Below are positions 8,211 to 16,572 of a DNA stretch of 36,073 nucleotides, in pieces. A model generated the notes under the pieces. It was not told the origin of the DNA, ran no database searches, and saw only the letters and a program-made list of their open reading frames with translations. The DNA is taken from contig CAMWHE010000023.1 of the NCBI GenBank assembly GCA_947173955.1, forward strand, positions 1-36,073. Direction: 5' to 3'. The stretch comes from an uncultured Bacteroidales bacterium. Its GTDB lineage: Bacteria; Bacteroidota; Bacteroidia; Bacteroidales; Muribaculaceae. Numbering within the stretch: the first letter of the stretch is position 1; every line of letters starts with the position of its first letter. Position numbers and translations under genes: made by a program.

Positions 8211-8265
8211 ATGATTGGTTTATTAAGCGAGCCGCTGTCGGGATGACAGCGGCTCGCTTGATGTC
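8211..8265. repeat. 55-bp repeat with perfect 15-bp hairpin, copy 2
   Basis: This is identical to 1-55. The 15-bp stem (8225-8239 with 8245-8259) lies between the convergent 3' ends of the rhamnosidase gene (8117) and the pseudouridine synthase gene (8285), as expected for a bidirectional transcript-end hairpin. It has no flanking T-tract. Confidence 0.9.
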
Positions 8266-8284
8266 GTACCTGTAAGTCGGCCGG

Positions 8285-9211
8285 CTATCTCACCATCGAG
8301 GCAAATGCAGCCGGGACAGGAGTCGTAAAATTCATTTCGCGGCGCGTGACGGGATGGATGAAGCGCAGCGTCTGGGCATGTAGCGCCAGGCGGTGGATCG
8401 GGCTCGATTTGGCGCCATACTTGCGGTCGCCGGCGATCGGATGACCCAGATCTTTCATGTGGACGCGGATCTGATTCTTGCGCCCGGTGTCGAGCGACAC
8501 CTCCATCAGCGTGTAGCCGTTGCCACGCTTGAGCACACGATAGCGGGTCACGGCGAGCTGACCGCCGAGTTGCGGATCCTGTGTAGAATAGACTTCGTAG
8601 CGGGTATTTTCGATCAGATAAGACTTAATGACCCCCTCGTCCTGCTCCACATTCCCTTCCACTACGGCCAGATAGCGGCGATCGAGCACCATATTGTTCC
8701 AGTTGTGCTGCATACCCTCCTTGGCCTCGGGGTTGCGGGCGAACATCATCAGCCCCGACGTGTCGCGGTCGAGACGGTGGACGATGAAAATCTTGTTACG
8801 CGGATTCTCCCACTTGACATACTCCTTGAGTATCGAGTAGGCGGTACCGTCCTTCACTTTGTCATTGCCCATCGAGAGCAGGCCGTAGCCCTTGTTGACG
8901 ACAATGATATCATCGTCAGCGTAGACCATCTGGAGGCGGCGGTTGTAGAAGCGGGGCCACTCGCGGGTCAGGTTGACAGCCACGACGTCGCCCGGCTGCA
9001 GCTCGCGGTCAAACTGCGTGGTGACTTCCTCACCGACCTTGATGCTGTTGTGTTTGAGCAGCTCCTTGACCGACGTGCGCTTGCGCATCGGCATCGATGT
9101 TATCAGGAAGTCGAGCAGGCGTCCCGGCTCTTTCACTGTATAAGTCTCTATGACATCCGGGGCAAACGCGCGGCGTTCGGCTCCCGGCTTGGCTTTCAGC
9201 GGACGTGGCAT
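8285..9211 (-). CDS. RluA-family pseudouridine synthase
   Basis: This 308-residue enzyme isomerises uridine to pseudouridine in rRNA or tRNA. An S4-like RNA-binding segment lies at about residues 30-80. The catalytic motif HRLDRDTSG (145-153, Asp148) and the downstream GRKNQIRVH motif identify the RluA/RluC/RluD group. It is encoded only 3 bases after the stop of topA, so the two genes are almost certainly co-transcribed. The basic N-terminus (MPRPLKAKPGAERR) is typical of Bacteroidetes members. Which RNA position it modifies cannot be read from the sequence. Confidence 0.92.
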   Translation of the reverse strand: MPRPLKAKPGAERRAFAPDVIETYTVKEPGRLLDFLITSMPMRKRTSVKELLKHNSIKVGEEVTTQFDRELQPGDVVAVNLTREWPRFYNRRLQMVYADDDIIVVNKGYGLLSMGNDKVKDGTAYSILKEYVKWENPRNKIFIVHRLDRDTSGLMMFARNPEAKEGMQHNWNNMVLDRRYLAVVEGNVEQDEGVIKSYLIENTRYEVYSTQDPQLGGQLAVTRYRVLKRGNGYTLMEVSLDTGRKNQIRVHMKDLGHPIAGDRKYGAKSSPIHRLALHAQTLRFIHPVTRREMNFTTPVPAAFASMVR

Positions 9212-9214
9212 GGC

Positions 9215-11542
9215 TTACTTCTTTTTGGTGGCGGCACGGCGCGGACGGGCGGCCGGAGCCTTGTCGACTATCTCGCGACACTCCTCGAAGGTCAGCGTCT
9301 CGGGCGCGGTGACGCTCTTGGGTATCTTGTAATTGTGCTTCTTATAGGATATGTAGATGCCGTAGGGGCCGCGCAGCAGCTGCATATCCGGATCCTCGGC
9401 GAAAGTCTTGACGTGCTTCTGGCTGTCGGCATCGCGCTTGCTGTCGATGAGCCCGATGGCTTCCTCAAGAGTGATGGTGGTAGGCGCGAGGCTCTTGGGG
9501 ATGGAGACAAACTTGCCGTCATGCTTGATGTAGGGTCCGAAGCGGCCGATGGCTACGGAGATATCTTTCCCTTCGTACTCGCCCAGATGGCGCGGGAAGT
9601 CGAAGAGACGCAGAGCCTCTTCAAGCGTGATGGTCGCTACCGACTGCCCCTTCAGCAGCGAGGCAAACTGAGGTTTCTCGTCACTGTCGCCCTCGCCGAG
9701 CTGTACAAGCGGACCGAAGCGGCCAATCTTGACCGACACAGGCTTGCCCGTAGCCGGGTCGAGGCCGAGCAGGCGCTCGCCAACCTTGTGCTCCAGACGC
9801 ATATTGATCGCCGCGTCCACGGCCGGGTGGAACATATTGTAGAAATCGGCAATCTCGCCCGTCCAGCCTATCTTTCCTTCGGCTATGTCGTCGAAACGCT
9901 CTTCGACGCTCGCCGTGAAGTTATAGTCAAGGATATTCGGGAAGTATTCCGTCAGGAAGTCATTGACTACCATGCCTATGTCGGTCGGTATCAGCTTCCC
10001 TTTCTCCACGCCGGTCAGTTCCGTGCGCTCCGTGCTGACAATCTTGTCGCCGGGAAGCAGCGTCAGCGTCTCGACAGTGCGCTCCGTGCCGGGGCGATCA
10101 CCCTTCTCCACATATTCGCGCTGCTGGATGGTCTGGATAGTCGGGGCATAAGTCGACGGGCGGCCGATGCCGAGCTCCTCCATCTTCTTGACGAGCGACG
10201 CCTCAGTGTAGCGCGGCGGATGCTGCGTATAGCGCTGCTGCGCCGCCACTTCGACCAGCTCTACAGCATCGCCTGCAGTCACACCGGGAAGGAGCGACTG
10301 CAGCGACTCGTCGTCGTGCTCATCGTCGCGTCCCTCGATGTATACCTTCAGGAAGCCGTCAAACTTGATGACCTCGCCTGTAGCCACGAAGCGGTCCACG
10401 TCATGGTCGGGCGTGATGTCGATGGTCGTCTTCTCGATCCGGGCGTCAGCCATCTGCGATGCGATAGTGCGCTTCCAGATCAGATTGTAGAGCTTCTTCT
10501 CCTGAGGTGTACCCGGGATGTCGTGCTTCGATATATATGTCGGGCGAATAGCCTCGTGAGCCTCCTGGGCACCCTTGGACGACGTGTGATACTTGCGGAT
10601 ATGCAGATATTCAGCGCCGATATTGGTCTCGATCTCCTCCTTTATAGTGCCGATAGCCAGCGATGAGAGATTGAGCGAGTCGGTACGCATATAAGTGATG
10701 TGACCGTTCTCATACAGGCGCTGCGCCACCATCATAGTCTGGCCTACGGTGAAGCCGAGCTTGCGGGCAGCCTCCTGCTGGAGTGTGGAGGTCGTGAACG
10801 GTGGCGCGGGCGACTTCTTGACCGGCTTGACCTGGATCTCGCCCACTGTCCAGCGGGCGCCCTCGCTGCGGCGGAACAGCTCCTCGACCTCCTCGCGGCG
10901 GTGCAGGCGATGGGAAAGCTCCGTGCGGAGCGGATTTCCGGCACTGTCGCGGAAATCGGCCGACACGCGGTAATATTCCTCGGGAACGAAATTCTTGATC
11001 TCCTGCTCGCGCTCCACGATCAGCCTTACGGCCACCGACTGGACGCGACCGGCCGAGAGAGCCGGCTTGATCTTCTTCCACAGCACCGGCGAGAGCTCGA
11101 AGCCTACTATACGGTCAAGCACGCGGCGAGCCTGCTGCGCGTCGACGAGCGCGCGGTCGATCGTGCGCGGATTCTCGATAGCATGGAGGATAGCCGCTTT
11201 CGTGATCTCATGGAAGACAATGCGGCGCGTCGTCTCCGGCTTCAGTCCCAGCACCTCGTAGAGATGCCACGCTATAGCCTCTCCCTCGCGGTCTTCATCG
11301 GATGCGAGCCACACCATCTGCGCCCCCTTGGCAGCCTTCTTCAGCTCACTGACAAGGCTTTTCTTATCGTCAGGTATCTCATAGATCGGCGCGAAATCAT
11401 GTTCGACATCTATCGAAAAATTCTTCTTTTTCAGGTCGCGGATATGGCCGTAGCTCGACATGACCTTATAGTCAGGTCCTAAAAACTTTTCTATCGTCTT
11501 AGCCTTGGCCGGCGACTCCACTATTACTAAATTTGGTGCCAT
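9215..11542 (-). CDS. topA: DNA topoisomerase I
   Basis: This type IA topoisomerase of 775 residues relaxes negative supercoils. The TOPRIM domain begins at LVIVESPAKAKTIEKFLG (residues 5-22), with the acidic cluster SDEDREGE (81-88). LSAGRVQSVA (162-171) and the active-site motif YMRTDS (Tyr284) follow. The C-terminus has no Cys4 zinc ribbons. It carries repeated IGRFGP and RGPYG modules of the Topo_C_Rpt type and ends in a basic tail (RPRRAATKKK), as is usual for Bacteroidetes. The start ATG follows a leader of about 70 bases from a TAAATTTG element at 11616-11623. It heads a two-gene operon with rluA. Confidence 0.96.
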   Translation of the reverse strand: MAPNLVIVESPAKAKTIEKFLGPDYKVMSSYGHIRDLKKKNFSIDVEHDFAPIYEIPDDKKSLVSELKKAAKGAQMVWLASDEDREGEAIAWHLYEVLGLKPETTRRIVFHEITKAAILHAIENPRTIDRALVDAQQARRVLDRIVGFELSPVLWKKIKPALSAGRVQSVAVRLIVEREQEIKNFVPEEYYRVSADFRDSAGNPLRTELSHRLHRREEVEELFRRSEGARWTVGEIQVKPVKKSPAPPFTTSTLQQEAARKLGFTVGQTMMVAQRLYENGHITYMRTDSLNLSSLAIGTIKEEIETNIGAEYLHIRKYHTSSKGAQEAHEAIRPTYISKHDIPGTPQEKKLYNLIWKRTIASQMADARIEKTTIDITPDHDVDRFVATGEVIKFDGFLKVYIEGRDDEHDDESLQSLLPGVTAGDAVELVEVAAQQRYTQHPPRYTEASLVKKMEELGIGRPSTYAPTIQTIQQREYVEKGDRPGTERTVETLTLLPGDKIVSTERTELTGVEKGKLIPTDIGMVVNDFLTEYFPNILDYNFTASVEERFDDIAEGKIGWTGEIADFYNMFHPAVDAAINMRLEHKVGERLLGLDPATGKPVSVKIGRFGPLVQLGEGDSDEKPQFASLLKGQSVATITLEEALRLFDFPRHLGEYEGKDISVAIGRFGPYIKHDGKFVSIPKSLAPTTITLEEAIGLIDSKRDADSQKHVKTFAEDPDMQLLRGPYGIYISYKKHNYKIPKSVTAPETLTFEECREIVDKAPAARPRRAATKKK

Positions 11543-11615
11543 TGCGTTGCGGTATTATGGAATATAGAGGCTGCGGAAGCCCTCCTATATATTAATGTGT
11601 AGAAAATTCGGGGGG

Positions 11616-11623
11616 CAAATTTA
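11616..11623 (-). promoter_or_regulatory. Probable -7 element for topA
   Basis: TAAATTTG on the minus strand (11623-11616) fits TAnnTTTG. No good TTG is visible at the expected spacing, so this is tentative. The predicted leader is about 65-70 bases. Confidence 0.4.
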
Positions 11624-11750
11624 TAAAGAAATATCCGCCCGATACACCTCCCTTGGCTCCTAACCCCCAAAAACCGCCCAATTTTAACTTTTATTAAAAC
11701 TATACGGAGCTTTTTAACTGTCTGACCCGTCTTCGTGCGGCTAAAACACT

Positions 11751-11758
11751 TATCTTTG
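11751..11758 (+). promoter_or_regulatory. -7 element for the small membrane protein gene
   Basis: TATCTTTG at 11751-11758 is a perfect TAnnTTTG element 20 bases before the ATG at 11779. The -33 region lacks a clear TTG. Confidence 0.6.
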
Positions 11759-11778
11759 AACCTATAAAACTTTGCAAA

Positions 11779-12147
11779 ATGAACTTCTCCCTATTCAAGG
11801 ACACCTATCTGATCAACATGATGGAGATTGCCGGCGCCACACTCCCGTTCATCACCGCCGGCTACTTATTCAATAAGACCATCCTGTATATCGCCGCCGC
11901 GGTCGGTGGTCTGACTCTCGCGGGAGCTGCCGTCAGAGCCGGGGTGTGTATGCGCCGCCCTGAAAAGATCGTGGAGACTAGTATTCTTGACAAAATAGTG
12001 AAAGACAGCAGCTTTGCCTATTCCATAGCCATCTGCAACCTTTTCACGATGGCAGCCGGATTGAAATCCTCCGCGGGCTTTGTCCTCTCCGGCTTCCTGC
12101 TGCTCGGCGCAATAGCTTCAGCTCTGGCAGACCGCCGCAAAACCTGA
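11779..12147 (+). CDS. Small four-helix membrane protein of unknown function
   Basis: This 122-residue protein has four predicted hydrophobic segments (about residues 14-31, 34-56, 78-94 and 98-116). A basic loop after the second helix (RAGVCMRRPEK) and a basic C-terminus (DRRKT) suggest both lie in the cytoplasm. No known family motif was recognised. The start is supported by the TATCTTTG element just upstream. It is a single gene in the gap between divergent topA and the manC-ruvB-flippase cluster, with its own promoter. It is probably a real inner-membrane protein; nothing in the sequence indicates a function. Confidence 0.75.
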   Translation: MNFSLFKDTYLINMMEIAGATLPFITAGYLFNKTILYIAAAVGGLTLAGAAVRAGVCMRRPEKIVETSILDKIVKDSSFAYSIAICNLFTMAAGLKSSAGFVLSGFLLLGAIASALADRRKT

Positions 12148-12199
12148 CCGCCGACTAAAATACGGTTAGTTTTTTACAGACGGAAATGCGGGGGCGGAT

Positions 12200-12229
12200 T
12201 TGCGGTTTCGGAAATTATGCGTAAATTTA
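12200..12229 (+). promoter_or_regulatory. Near-consensus promoter for the GDP-mannose pyrophosphorylase cluster
   Basis: TTG at 12200-12202 lies 19 bases before TAAATTTA at 12222-12229, which differs from TAnnTTTG only in the last base. It would give a short leader before the ATG at 12258. Confidence 0.5.
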
Positions 12230-12257
12230 CCTCCATAAATTTTGAGACCCTACCACA

Positions 12258-13340
12258 ATGATCAACCCTCACAGATATTGCGTCATAATGTGCGGCGGCA
12301 TCGGCAGCCGCTTCTGGCCCTACAGCCGTCAGGACAAGCCCAAACAGTTTATCGACTTCTTCGGCACAGGCCGCTCTCTGCTCCAGATGACCTATGACCG
12401 CATAGTTCCCGTAGTAAATCCGGCCAACATTATCGTCGTAACCAATGCCCAGTATGCGGCTCTCGTCGCCGAACAGCTCCCCGAGCTGGCTCCGGGGCAG
12501 ATCCTTCAGGAGCCTGTGCGCCGCAACACCGCTCCCTGCGTGGCATGGGCTGCCTATCACATCCTGGCGCGCGACCCCGAGGCCTCCATCCTCGTCACCC
12601 CGAGCGACCATCTTATCACCCGCGAACGCGAGTTTGAGAAGAGCATACTCCACGGATTCGAGTTCATCGAGTCCCACGACGCCCTGCTGACACTCGGTAT
12701 CCGCCCCACCCGCCCCGAGACCGGCTACGGCTATATCCAGATAGGCAAGGAAGTGGAGCCCGGCGTCAACAAGGTCAAGACATTCACCGAAAAGCCCGAC
12801 AGAGCCCTCGCCGAGGTATTCGTCGAGTCAGGCGAATTCTTCTGGAACTCAGGTATGTTCCTGTGGAAAGCCAAGACTATCAAGGAGGCTCTGGAGCGCT
12901 ATGCATCCGACATAACCCGCATATTCGATGCCGGACAGAAACTCTTCGCCACCCCGGCCGAGAACGAGTTCATCCACACCAACTTCCCCGCCTGCCTCTC
13001 CATCTCGATCGACTACGCCGTCATGGAGAAGGCCGACAATGTATATGTAGAATGCGTCGACTTCGGCTGGAACGACCTCGGCACATGGAGCACCCTCTAC
13101 GACAACTCCCCGCGCAACCGCGACGGTAATGTCACCCAGAACTGCCGCGTGCTCGCCTACTCATCCAAGGGCAATATCTTCGCCGTCCCGGGCGAGAAGC
13201 TTGTAGTCGTCGACGGACTTCAGGACTATATCATAGCCGACTCGGGCGACGTGCTACTCATCTGCCCCAAGAGCGAGGAGCAGCGTATTAAGCTGATGGT
13301 CAACGACGTCAAGGAAAAATACGGCGACAAGTATCTCTAA
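12258..13340 (+). CDS. manC: Mannose-1-phosphate guanylyltransferase (GDP-mannose pyrophosphorylase)
   Basis: This enzyme makes GDP-mannose from GTP and mannose-1-phosphate for surface glycans. The 360-residue protein has the nucleotidyltransferase signature CGGIGSRFWPYSRQDKPKQF (residues 12-31). The motifs RRNTAPC, TPSDHLI, ETGYGYI, FTEKPD and WNSGMFLW follow, then FGWNDLGTW near the end. The length matches the short form without a fused phosphomannose isomerase domain. Its stop is 16 bases before ruvB, and ruvB is 26 bases before the flippase gene, so the three are probably one transcript linking sugar activation to glycan export. The symbol follows the family's usual name. Confidence 0.93.
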   Translation: MINPHRYCVIMCGGIGSRFWPYSRQDKPKQFIDFFGTGRSLLQMTYDRIVPVVNPANIIVVTNAQYAALVAEQLPELAPGQILQEPVRRNTAPCVAWAAYHILARDPEASILVTPSDHLITREREFEKSILHGFEFIESHDALLTLGIRPTRPETGYGYIQIGKEVEPGVNKVKTFTEKPDRALAEVFVESGEFFWNSGMFLWKAKTIKEALERYASDITRIFDAGQKLFATPAENEFIHTNFPACLSISIDYAVMEKADNVYVECVDFGWNDLGTWSTLYDNSPRNRDGNVTQNCRVLAYSSKGNIFAVPGEKLVVVDGLQDYIIADSGDVLLICPKSEEQRIKLMVNDVKEKYGDKYL

Positions 13341-13356
13341 CTCCCACCCACCCTAA

Positions 13357-14379
13357 TTGGAAGAAGACTTCGACATACGCACACAGGGACGCGACCGCGA
13401 CGGCGACTTTGAGCGCGCGTTGCGTCCGACAGGCTTCGACGCTTTCTCCGGACAGGAAAAGATCGTCGAAAACCTCAGGATATTCGTTGCCGCCGCACGC
13501 ATGCGCGGCGAGGCGCTCGACCATCTCCTGCTCCACGGGCCTCCCGGCCTGGGCAAGACCACCCTGTCCAACATCATAGCCAACGAGCTCGGCGTAGGTT
13601 TCAAGGTGACATCGGGTCCTGTCCTCGACAAGCCCGGCGACCTTGCCGGCATACTGACATCGCTTGAGGAGAATGACGTCCTGTTCATCGACGAAATCCA
13701 CCGTCTCAGCCCCGTGGTCGAGGAGTATCTCTACTCCGCCATGGAGGACTACCGCATCGACATCATGATCGACAAAGGACCCGGAGCGCGCAGCGTACAG
13801 CTGACACTCTCCCCCTTCACCCTCATCGGCGCCACAACCCGAAGCGGCCTGCTGACATCCCCGCTGCGCGCACGCTTCGGCATCAACTGCCACCTTGAAT
13901 ACTACGACCATGAAGTCCTCGAGCGGATCATAGCCCGCTCGGCGCGGCTGCTCGGCGTGAAGATCACCGGGGAGGCCGCCCATGAGATAGCCATGCGCTC
14001 ACGCGGGACGCCACGTATCGCCAACGCCCTGCTACGCCGCGTCCGCGACTTCGCCCAGGTAAAAGGCGACGGCACAATCGATCCCGAGATAGCCCGCTTC
14101 GGCCTCGAAGCCCTCAACATCGACCGCTACGGCCTTGATGAAATCGACAATAAGATTCTGACCACCATCATAACCAAATTCCGTGGTGGCCCCGTAGGCA
14201 TCTCCACGATAGCCACCGCACTTGGCGAGGATCCCGGCACGATCGAGGAGGTCTACGAGCCCTTCCTCATCAAGGAAGGATTCATCAAGCGCACGCCCCG
14301 CGGGCGCGAAGTCACCGATCTGGCCTATCAGCATCTCGGACGCAATACCGGCTCCGGCGGCGGACTTTTCGACATCTGA
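13357..14379 (+). CDS. ruvB: Holliday junction branch-migration ATPase RuvB
   Basis: RuvB is the hexameric motor that drives branch migration with RuvA. The 340-residue protein has Walker [10 protein letters not shown] (residues 61-69), Walker B LFIDEIH (109-115), sensor 1 in GATTRSG, and the arginine-finger region SPLRARFG. A winged-helix domain ends the protein ([16 protein letters not shown]). The start codon is TTG at 13357: an in-frame TAA directly precedes it, and the next ATG would remove the conserved N-terminal [18 protein letters not shown] segment. It sits in a tight cluster between manC and a Wzx-like flippase. Confidence 0.96.
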   Translation: MEEDFDIRTQGRDRDGDFERALRPTGFDAFSGQEKIVENLRIFVAAARMRGEALDHLLLHGPPGLGKTTLSNIIANELGVGFKVTSGPVLDKPGDLAGILTSLEENDVLFIDEIHRLSPVVEEYLYSAMEDYRIDIMIDKGPGARSVQLTLSPFTLIGATTRSGLLTSPLRARFGINCHLEYYDHEVLERIIARSARLLGVKITGEAAHEIAMRSRGTPRIANALLRRVRDFAQVKGDGTIDPEIARFGLEALNIDRYGLDEIDNKILTTIITKFRGGPVGISTIATALGEDPGTIEEVYEPFLIKEGFIKRTPRGREVTDLAYQHLGRNTGSGGGLFDI

Positions 14380-14405
14380 TCAACCCCACATCCCTCCCCC
14401 GAGAA

Positions 14406-15893
14406 ATGGCAGGACTGAAATCGCTCCTCAAGGATACCGCCGTCTACGGCATCTCAAGCATCGTCGGCAGGCTGCTCAACTGGCTGCTCGTCCCGATGTA
14501 CACCTACGTATTCACTCAGACAGGCGAATACGGCATCGTCACCAACCTCTATTCCTATGTGGCCGTAGCCCTCATTATCCTGACCTACGGGATGGAGACA
14601 GGCTTCTTCCGCTTCACCAATCATGAGCGGTGGGAGAATCCGCAGGAAGTCTATACCACATCACTGCTCACTATCGGCTCCACATCCGTGATCTTCGCCA
14701 TCGGCGCATGGATGGCAGCCCCGTCGCTGTCCCTGCTGCTCGACTACGGCCACCATCCCGAGTATATCCGCATGATGGCCATCGCCGTAGCCGCCGACGC
14801 GTTCACATCCATACCCTTCGCCTACCTCCGCTACCGCAAGCGCCCCTATCGCTTCGCCGCTCTCAAGCTCATAGGCATAGGCCTCAATATCCTGCTCAAC
14901 ATCTTCTTCATCATCGTATGCCCCTGGCTGTGGCGTACGGCTCCCGGACTGATCAGCTGGTTCTACGACCCCACATTCGGTATCGGCTACATCTTCCTCG
15001 CCAATGTCATCTGCTCCATCGCAACCCTCCTGCTGCTCATCCCCGAGCTCAGCGGCCTGCGATGGCGCTTCAACCGCACCCTGCTGGGCGAGATGCTCCG
15101 CTACTCGCTGCCGCTGCTCGTCCTCGGCCTCGCCGGCATAATGAATCAGACCGTCGACAAAATACTCCTCCCCATCCTCGAGTCCGACAAACAGCAGGCC
15201 ATGAGCGACCTCGGCATCTACGGCGCCTGCTATAAGGTAGCCGTCATTATGGTCATGTTCCTTCAGGCCTTCCGCTTCGCCTACGAGCCGTTCGTATTCG
15301 CCAAAAACCGCGAGGCAGGCGGCGACAAGATGCAGACCTACTCGACGGTCATGACCTGGTTCGTAGCCTTCGGATTCCTGATATTCCTCGGCGTGATGGA
15401 GTTCCTGCCCGTCATACGCTACATCATCTCCCCCACCTACTTCCAGGGTCTAAAGGTAGTCCCCGTCATAATGCTCGCCGAGCTCTTCTTCGGCATATTC
15501 TTCAACCTCTCGATATGGTATAAGCTGACCGACCGCACCTCATGGGGCTCATGGTTCTCGATCGGCGGCCTCTGCATCACAGTCTCCCTAAATGTTGCCC
15601 TCGTACCCCGCATCGGCTATATGGGCTGCGCATGGGCCGCACTCGCTTGCTACTCCGCCATGATGATAGCCAGCTACATCATCGGCCAGAAGAAATTCCC
15701 CGTCCCCTACCGCTTAGGCCGTCTCGCCCTCTACGCCGCCGCCGGCATAGGGCTCTGGCTCCTGGGCGACCTCATCAAGCCCGGCACCCTCATCCCCGAC
15801 CTCGCGATAGGTACAGTCCTCATTCTGACCTATATCGCTCTGATTTACATACTCGAAATACAAAACGCTCGCAAATCCAAGACAAGAGCGTGA
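14406..15893 (+). CDS. Wzx-type oligosaccharide flippase (MOP superfamily)
   Basis: This polytopic inner-membrane protein of 495 residues, with about 12-14 helices, is expected to flip lipid-linked oligosaccharides for capsule, O-antigen or glycoprotein synthesis. The N-terminus (LKSLLKDTAVYGISSIVGRL) followed by NWLLVPMYTYVFTQTGEYGIV is typical of the polysaccharide-synthase/MATE-like group in Bacteroidetes. It ends with a basic stretch (NARKSKTRA). It is the last gene of the manC-ruvB-flippase cluster. No glycosyltransferase genes lie nearby, so the exported glycan must be made elsewhere. No terminator is obvious after it. Confidence 0.9.
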   Translation: MAGLKSLLKDTAVYGISSIVGRLLNWLLVPMYTYVFTQTGEYGIVTNLYSYVAVALIILTYGMETGFFRFTNHERWENPQEVYTTSLLTIGSTSVIFAIGAWMAAPSLSLLLDYGHHPEYIRMMAIAVAADAFTSIPFAYLRYRKRPYRFAALKLIGIGLNILLNIFFIIVCPWLWRTAPGLISWFYDPTFGIGYIFLANVICSIATLLLLIPELSGLRWRFNRTLLGEMLRYSLPLLVLGLAGIMNQTVDKILLPILESDKQQAMSDLGIYGACYKVAVIMVMFLQAFRFAYEPFVFAKNREAGGDKMQTYSTVMTWFVAFGFLIFLGVMEFLPVIRYIISPTYFQGLKVVPVIMLAELFFGIFFNLSIWYKLTDRTSWGSWFSIGGLCITVSLNVALVPRIGYMGCAWAALACYSAMMIASYIIGQKKFPVPYRLGRLALYAAAGIGLWLLGDLIKPGTLIPDLAIGTVLILTYIALIYILEIQNARKSKTRA

Positions 15894-15961
15894 CAGAGCG
15901 TCAACCATTTGTAACACGCGCTAAAATCGTGTGACAACCTCAATACAATACAGTAGTCGGC

Positions 15962-15992
15962 TTGGTACAATGACACAATCTTAGGATATTTG
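15962..15992 (+). promoter_or_regulatory. Near-consensus promoter for the receiver-domain gene
   Basis: TTG at 15962-15964 lies 20 bases before GATATTTG at 15985-15992, one base away from TAnnTTTG. It leaves a leader of about 25 bases before the ATG at 16026. Confidence 0.45.
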
Positions 15993-16025
15993 CTTTGCAT
16001 TTAATGCCCGAAGCAAACCTGACTG

Positions 16026-16430
16026 ATGTTTACCGCCTCACATACCGACACTGCCGCAGGTCACATACTGATAGCCAGTTCCGACCCTGACGACCAGGTA
16101 CAGATACGCTCGTCGTTCGAGCGTGAGGGGTATCATGTCGACTGCATCAGTTCCCTACCCGATGCCATCCGGTCCAACCTCAGCCACTACGAACTCATAC
16201 TGATGGACTTCCCCGAAGACACCACCACCGGCATCCATACCATCGAAAACATCCGCCAGACAGTCTCCTGCGCAGCCATCCCCCTGCTCGTGCTCAGCAA
16301 GGCCAGCAAATGCGAGATACTTGTCGAAGCCCTCAATGCCGGCGCCGACGACTACATCATCAAGCCCTTCTCCCTCCGCGAGCTCAACGCACGCGTCCGC
16401 GCCATCCTACGCTCCGCCCGCCGGGGCTGA
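16026..16430 (+). CDS. Stand-alone response-regulator receiver domain
   Basis: This 134-residue REC domain has the acidic pocket in SSDPDD (residues 18-23), the phosphoacceptor Asp61 in LILMDF, the conserved Ser91 (LVLSKAS) and Lys113 (DYIIKPF). It ends in NARVRAILRSARRG, which is exactly where OmpR-family regulators begin the linker to their DNA-binding domain, yet no output domain follows. It could be a genuine single-domain receiver or an OmpR-type regulator that lost its C-terminus. No histidine kinase gene is in the window. It is separated from pheT by a hairpin and a promoter. Confidence 0.85.
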   Translation: MFTASHTDTAAGHILIASSDPDDQVQIRSSFEREGYHVDCISSLPDAIRSNLSHYELILMDFPEDTTTGIHTIENIRQTVSCAAIPLLVLSKASKCEILVEALNAGADDYIIKPFSLRELNARVRAILRSARRG

Positions 16431-16467
16431 GTCAGCTCACCCGCCGACAACACGTAAAAAATCAATA

Positions 16468-16491
16468 TCCGGGCCAAAAATTACGCCCGGA
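16468..16491. terminator. Possible hairpin terminator after the receiver gene
   Basis: TCCGGGC (16468-16474) pairs with GCCCGGA (16485-16491) around a 10-base loop. It lies between the receiver gene and the pheT promoter but lacks a T-tract. Confidence 0.35.
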
Positions 16492-16530
16492 CACCCCACT
16501 TACACTATTTCCGAATTAGAAAAAATTTAC

Positions 16531-16538
16531 TACCTTTG
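16531..16538 (+). promoter_or_regulatory. -7 element for pheT
   Basis: TACCTTTG matches TAnnTTTG. A transcript start near 16545 excludes the upstream in-frame start codons at 16321 and beyond and supports the ATG at 16573. Confidence 0.6.
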
Positions 16539-16572
16539 CACGATACAACACTCATATCGTCATCGACTTGTT

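Noticed and set aside
8393-10666. A 757-codon open frame on the plus strand opposite rluA and most of topA
   Set aside because: It runs antisense across two clear genes and their junction, shows no family motifs, and is explained by the codon use of GC-rich genes.
16321-16572. Upstream extension of the pheT frame
   Set aside because: It overlaps the receiver gene, precedes the TACCTTTG promoter element, and the normal PheT N-terminus begins at 16573.
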